From: a virus
IMG/VR virus record: IMGVR_UViG_3300017917_002953
Span: 1 to 64,000 of that record
Direction: 5' to 3' (one strand)
DNA: 64,000 nt
The notes beneath the pieces are model-generated. The model did not search any database, was not told the DNA's origin, and saw only the letters and a list, made by a program, of their open reading frames with translations. Below are positions 61,645-64,000 of this stretch, one piece after another. How positions within the stretch are numbered: position 1 is the stretch's first letter; every line of letters starts with the position of its first letter. The position numbers and the translations under genes are program-made.

Positions 61645-62470
61645 TGGTGACTGTGTTGAAGTGATGAAAACCTTACCGGAAGGATGTATTGATTTAATTT
61701 GTTGTAGTCCCCCATACAATGCCAGCATCAAATATGATGTATATGACGATGGATTATCTATGGACGAGTATTGGAAATTCACTATTGATTGGTTAAGTCA
61801 GGTATTCAGAGTGTTGAAGGATGATGGTAGGGTTGCAATAAATGTTCCAATTGAAATGAATGTTCAAGATAGAGGTGGTAGAATCTTATTCAATGCCGAA
61901 TTTTGGATGAAGATGAAAGAAGTTGGTTTTCAGTTTTTCGGAATGGTTGATTTAACTGAAGATAGTCCACACAGGGTAAGACAAACCGCTTGGGGTTCTT
62001 GGATGAGTGCTAGTTCACCATACATATATAATCCAAAAGAGTGTGTAATATTGGCTTACAAGAAGGATAAGAAGAAACTTTTAAAAGGAGAATCACAATG
62101 GATGGGAGAGACAATTCAAGTAGAACAAGAAGATGGTTTATTTAAGAACAAGACCATGTACAAGGAAGAAGATAAGAAAGAATTTATGAATTTGGTATTT
62201 GGAAGATGGGAATATTTTGCCGATACAAAATCATTAACTAAAGCCACATTCTCAATGGACATTCCAACCAAGGCAATAAAGATTCTTACTTATAAAAACG
62301 ATATTGTTTTAGACCCATTCATGGGAAGTGGAACCACAGCGGTTGCCGCGGAAACCTTGGGAAGAAGATGGTTGGGAATTGAATTATCTCCAAACTATAC
62401 CGAGATTGCGAGAAATCGAGTTAATCAATTTATTGAAGAAAGAAAACAACTAAAATTGGAAATTGAATAG
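61607..62470 (+). CDS. Beta-class DNA methyltransferase (SPPY motif; N4-cytosine or N6-adenine)
   Basis: 287 residues. Catalytic motif IV 'LICCSPPYNASI' near 32-40 precedes the SAM-binding motif I 'DPFMGSGTTAVAAETLGRRW' (about 238-257), the beta-class order. SPPY favours N4-cytosine but does not exclude adenine. ATG 61,607 lies within the homing endonuclease gene. Third distinct methyltransferase type in the window. Terminator follows. Confidence 0.85.
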   Translation: MKDLENIINTIINGDCVEVMKTLPEGCIDLICCSPPYNASIKYDVYDDGLSMDEYWKFTIDWLSQVFRVLKDDGRVAINVPIEMNVQDRGGRILFNAEFWMKMKEVGFQFFGMVDLTEDSPHRVRQTAWGSWMSASSPYIYNPKECVILAYKKDKKKLLKGESQWMGETIQVEQEDGLFKNKTMYKEEDKKEFMNLVFGRWEYFADTKSLTKATFSMDIPTKAIKILTYKNDIVLDPFMGSGTTAVAAETLGRRWLGIELSPNYTEIARNRVNQFIEERKQLKLEIE

Positions 62471-62498
62471 AAAAGGGCATTATAACCCTTTTTTTTAT
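62471..62498 (+). terminator. Intrinsic terminator
   Basis: Stem AAAAGGG (62471-62477) / CCCTTTT (62486-62492), 8-nt loop, T-run. Confidence 0.8.
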
Positions 62499-62515
62499 TT
62501 ATAATGATATTTATA
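62496..62515 (+). promoter_or_regulatory. Two TATTTATA upstream motifs
   Basis: TATTTATA at 62496-62503 and 62508-62515, 26 and 14 nt before ATG 62,530 and directly after a terminator. Confidence 0.45.
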
Positions 62516-62529
62516 GATAAAATACAAAA

Positions 62530-62901
62530 ATGAAAGAAGAATTAATCTTAAAACTAGTACAAATCCAAGTTCAATTTAAGTTTATGCATTGGCAAACAAC
62601 AGGTGATGCTAAACACAGAGCTTATGGTGATATATATGATACTTTAGGTGATTTAATTGATAATTTCGCAGAATCAATGATGGGTAAATATGGTAGAATA
62701 GAATTTGAACCGGAGTTTTCCATTATGTTCCAAGACCTAAAATCTTTAAGTTTACAAAATTTTATTGATGGTATTACCGAGTTTTTAGTTTCGATGACTG
62801 AACAACTTGATACAAAATACGACACCGATTTATTAAACTTAAGAGATGAGATGTTGGCATCAATAAACAAATTAAAATACTTACTAACCCTTAAATATTA
62901 A
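62530..62901 (+). CDS. Ferritin-like DUF5856 protein
   Basis: 123 residues, all helical. 'QVQFKFMHWQTTGDAKHRAY' and 'LGDLIDNFAESMMGKYGR' match DUF5856, distant Dps/ferritin-like phage proteins; His and Glu at the expected metal-site positions are visible but the full di-iron set was not verified. Possibly a virion or DNA-protection protein. One nt before the next gene. Confidence 0.75.
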   Translation: MKEELILKLVQIQVQFKFMHWQTTGDAKHRAYGDIYDTLGDLIDNFAESMMGKYGRIEFEPEFSIMFQDLKSLSLQNFIDGITEFLVSMTEQLDTKYDTDLLNLRDEMLASINKLKYLLTLKY

Positions 62902-62902
62902 G

Positions 62903-63250
62903 ATGAAAAAAGTAATTAAACTTACAGAATCAGATTTACAAAATATTGTAAATAGAGTACTTCAAGAACAAATGAATACTTTAGAGCCAATTGACTCTCA
63001 ATTAAAAAAAATCAAACCTGCAAAAGGTGGAAAATATTGTTTTGGTAAAAACAAATTACAAGAATTAAAGAGAGATATTGGTGACCGTAATTTAAAATTA
63101 CATTTAATAAAACCTGGTGATACATTATCTGAATTGGAAAATTCTGCAGTTGATGCAAGAAATATTATTTTAGATAATAAATTTTGTGATTTAGGAAAAG
63201 TTTTAAGAGCAGGAGATGTAATCATTTACAGTGTCCTTCCTTCAATGTAA
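62903..63250 (+). CDS. LysM-like protein with capsid-targeting-like N-terminus
   Basis: 115 residues. 'MKKVIKLTESDLQNIVNRVL' followed by QEQ resembles the internal helix of the 37,621 protein and ends in an [L]-x-E site typical of prohead-protease cleavage. About 70-112 ('LHLIKPGDTLSELE', 'ILDNKFCDLGKVLRAGDVII') follows the LysM pattern of peptidoglycan-binding domains. Could be a virion-associated wall-binding protein; weak but consistent match. Confidence 0.65.
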   Translation: MKKVIKLTESDLQNIVNRVLQEQMNTLEPIDSQLKKIKPAKGGKYCFGKNKLQELKRDIGDRNLKLHLIKPGDTLSELENSAVDARNIILDNKFCDLGKVLRAGDVIIYSVLPSM

Positions 63251-63251
63251 T

Positions 63252-64000
63252 ATGAAAAAACTAATAAAAGAATCGGGTATTAGGGATATAAAAAAATTAT
63301 CCCAACGATACCCAAAAGCCGAAATTTATTTCCATCAAGATTTGGATGGGGTGACAACCGCTATTGCTATGAAGAAATATCTTGAGAGTAATGGTATTGA
63401 TGTGGTTGGTGCTCATGTTATTCAATATGGGGATAAAGAATTCTCTGTGAAGAAGAATGATGCTCAAGGGGATACAATGCCTGTCTTGGTTGATTTTGCT
63501 CACGGAAAACCAATGTTTGTTATTCATACGGACCATCATGATAGACAAGCCGGAGCTGAAGACACAAAATCAACTTCATTCAGACAATCTCGTTCAAATG
63601 TTGAAACCATATCTCAAATAGTTTCACCAAAAGAGTTGTTTCCATCTTCGGACATTTTATTAATTTCTACTGTTGACTCTGCTGACTTTGCTAAATATGA
63701 TATAACTGCCGATGAAGTGGTTAATTATTTATTTAGATTCGATAAAGAACAATCATTACAACGAAATAAAATGTTATTGGGTCTTGTAATAAACAAACTC
63801 ATATTGGCGTTTAAAAACAAACCCGGATTTCTTGAAGGGTTGGTGATGGATTCAGAGCCATCATTAATGTCCATTCTTACAAACATTAAAGAATGGATGA
63901 AAAAAACAAATTCGGTTAAACCGGAACTATTACAAAAAAATGCTGAAGAATATAAAACATCGATGCAAGGATTTCCAAATGTCGGCGACAACATTATCTT
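63252..64000 (+). CDS. DHH-like phosphoesterase, 3' end outside the window
   Basis: At least 249 residues; the frame is open to the window end. 'FHQDLDGVTTAIAMKKYLES' (motif with D-x-D-G) and 'FVIHTDHHDRQAG' (DHH) match DHH/RecJ/NrnA-type metal-dependent phosphoesterases; 'LISTVDSADF' may supply another metal ligand. Predicted to act on short RNA/DNA oligonucleotides or cyclic dinucleotides, which could counter host nucleotide-signalling defence. Starts 2 nt after the previous gene. Confidence 0.7.
   Translation, partial: MKKLIKESGIRDIKKLSQRYPKAEIYFHQDLDGVTTAIAMKKYLESNGIDVVGAHVIQYGDKEFSVKKNDAQGDTMPVLVDFAHGKPMFVIHTDHHDRQAGAEDTKSTSFRQSRSNVETISQIVSPKELFPSSDILLISTVDSADFAKYDITADEVVNYLFRFDKEQSLQRNKMLLGLVINKLILAFKNKPGFLEGLVMDSEPSLMSILTNIKEWMKKTNSVKPELLQKNAEEYKTSMQGFPNVGDNII

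Noticed and set aside
1-64000. tRNA genes, integrase, attachment sites
   Set aside because: No cloverleaf-like sequence or recombinase was seen by eye; a tRNA scan would be decisive.

Overview
The window looks like about 64 kb of a large tailed phage (T4-like myovirus gene content, probably jumbo-class) that infects a member of the Bacteroidetes/Flavobacteriia. Phage evidence seen here: collagen-like tail fibres with S74 auto-chaperones, gp46/gp47-type recombination proteins, a primase, a RuvC-like resolvase, an amidase endolysin with spanin-like genes, a phage-sized sigma factor, three DNA methyltransferase systems and a homing endonuclease. Host evidence: AT-rich DNA, A-rich leaders without Shine-Dalgarno sites, TTG-N20-TAnnTTTG promoters of the Bacteroidetes sigma-A type, SprB-like repeats, FISUMP-type domains, a Bacteroidetes histone-H1-like protein and a sigma factor close to Bacteroidetes RpoD. 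No tRNA, integrase, terminase or capsid gene is visible, so this is only part of the genome.

Layout. 1-19,170: virion surface block. A Thr-rich collagen-like fibre (its 5' end lies outside the window) is followed on the opposite strand by two large glycosyltransferase genes (3,904-8,570), then by a run of modular Cys-containing proteins joined by mucin-like Pro/Thr linkers (8,637-16,909) and a baseplate/tail-type protein (16,942-19,170). 19,173-33,323: replication, recombination and regulation (RuvC-like, primase, PD-(D/E)XK nuclease, gp47 and gp46 homologues, a split adenine methyltransferase beside a possible nuclease, sigma factor) interleaved with many small unknown genes. 33,393-36,527: lysis cassette. 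36,529-48,513: mixed block with putative virion-internal proteins, a histone-like protein, DnaJ, Dam-type methyltransferase, a WCT-motif protein with leucine-rich repeats, a PcfJ-like protein, thioredoxin and glutaredoxin. 48,639-54,919: three tandem collagen-like fibres with C-terminal S74 chaperones. 54,932-64,000: acidic proteins, another WCT-motif protein, DUF3310, CysC-like kinase, nucleotidyltransferase, LAGLIDADG endonuclease overlapping a DNA methyltransferase, a ferritin-like DUF5856 protein, a LysM-like protein and a partial DHH-like phosphoesterase.

The most interesting possibility is a phage-encoded O-glycosylation system. A three-domain glycosyltransferase whose C-terminal part carries the four-Cys finger of TibC/BAHT-type protein O-heptosyltransferases, and a methyltransferase-GT34 fusion, form a two-gene operon set between Thr-rich collagen-like repeats and Pro/Thr mucin-like linkers, both plausible acceptors on the virion. 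Other notable items are a promoter series with an exactly 20-nt spacer, a second AT-rich upstream motif (TATTTATA) near structural genes, an adenine methyltransferase whose halves are encoded in swapped order, N-termini that resemble T4 capsid-targeting sequences with prohead-protease sites, a three-member family with an [R/K]WCT motif, and FISUMP-type domains with apparently permuted segment order.
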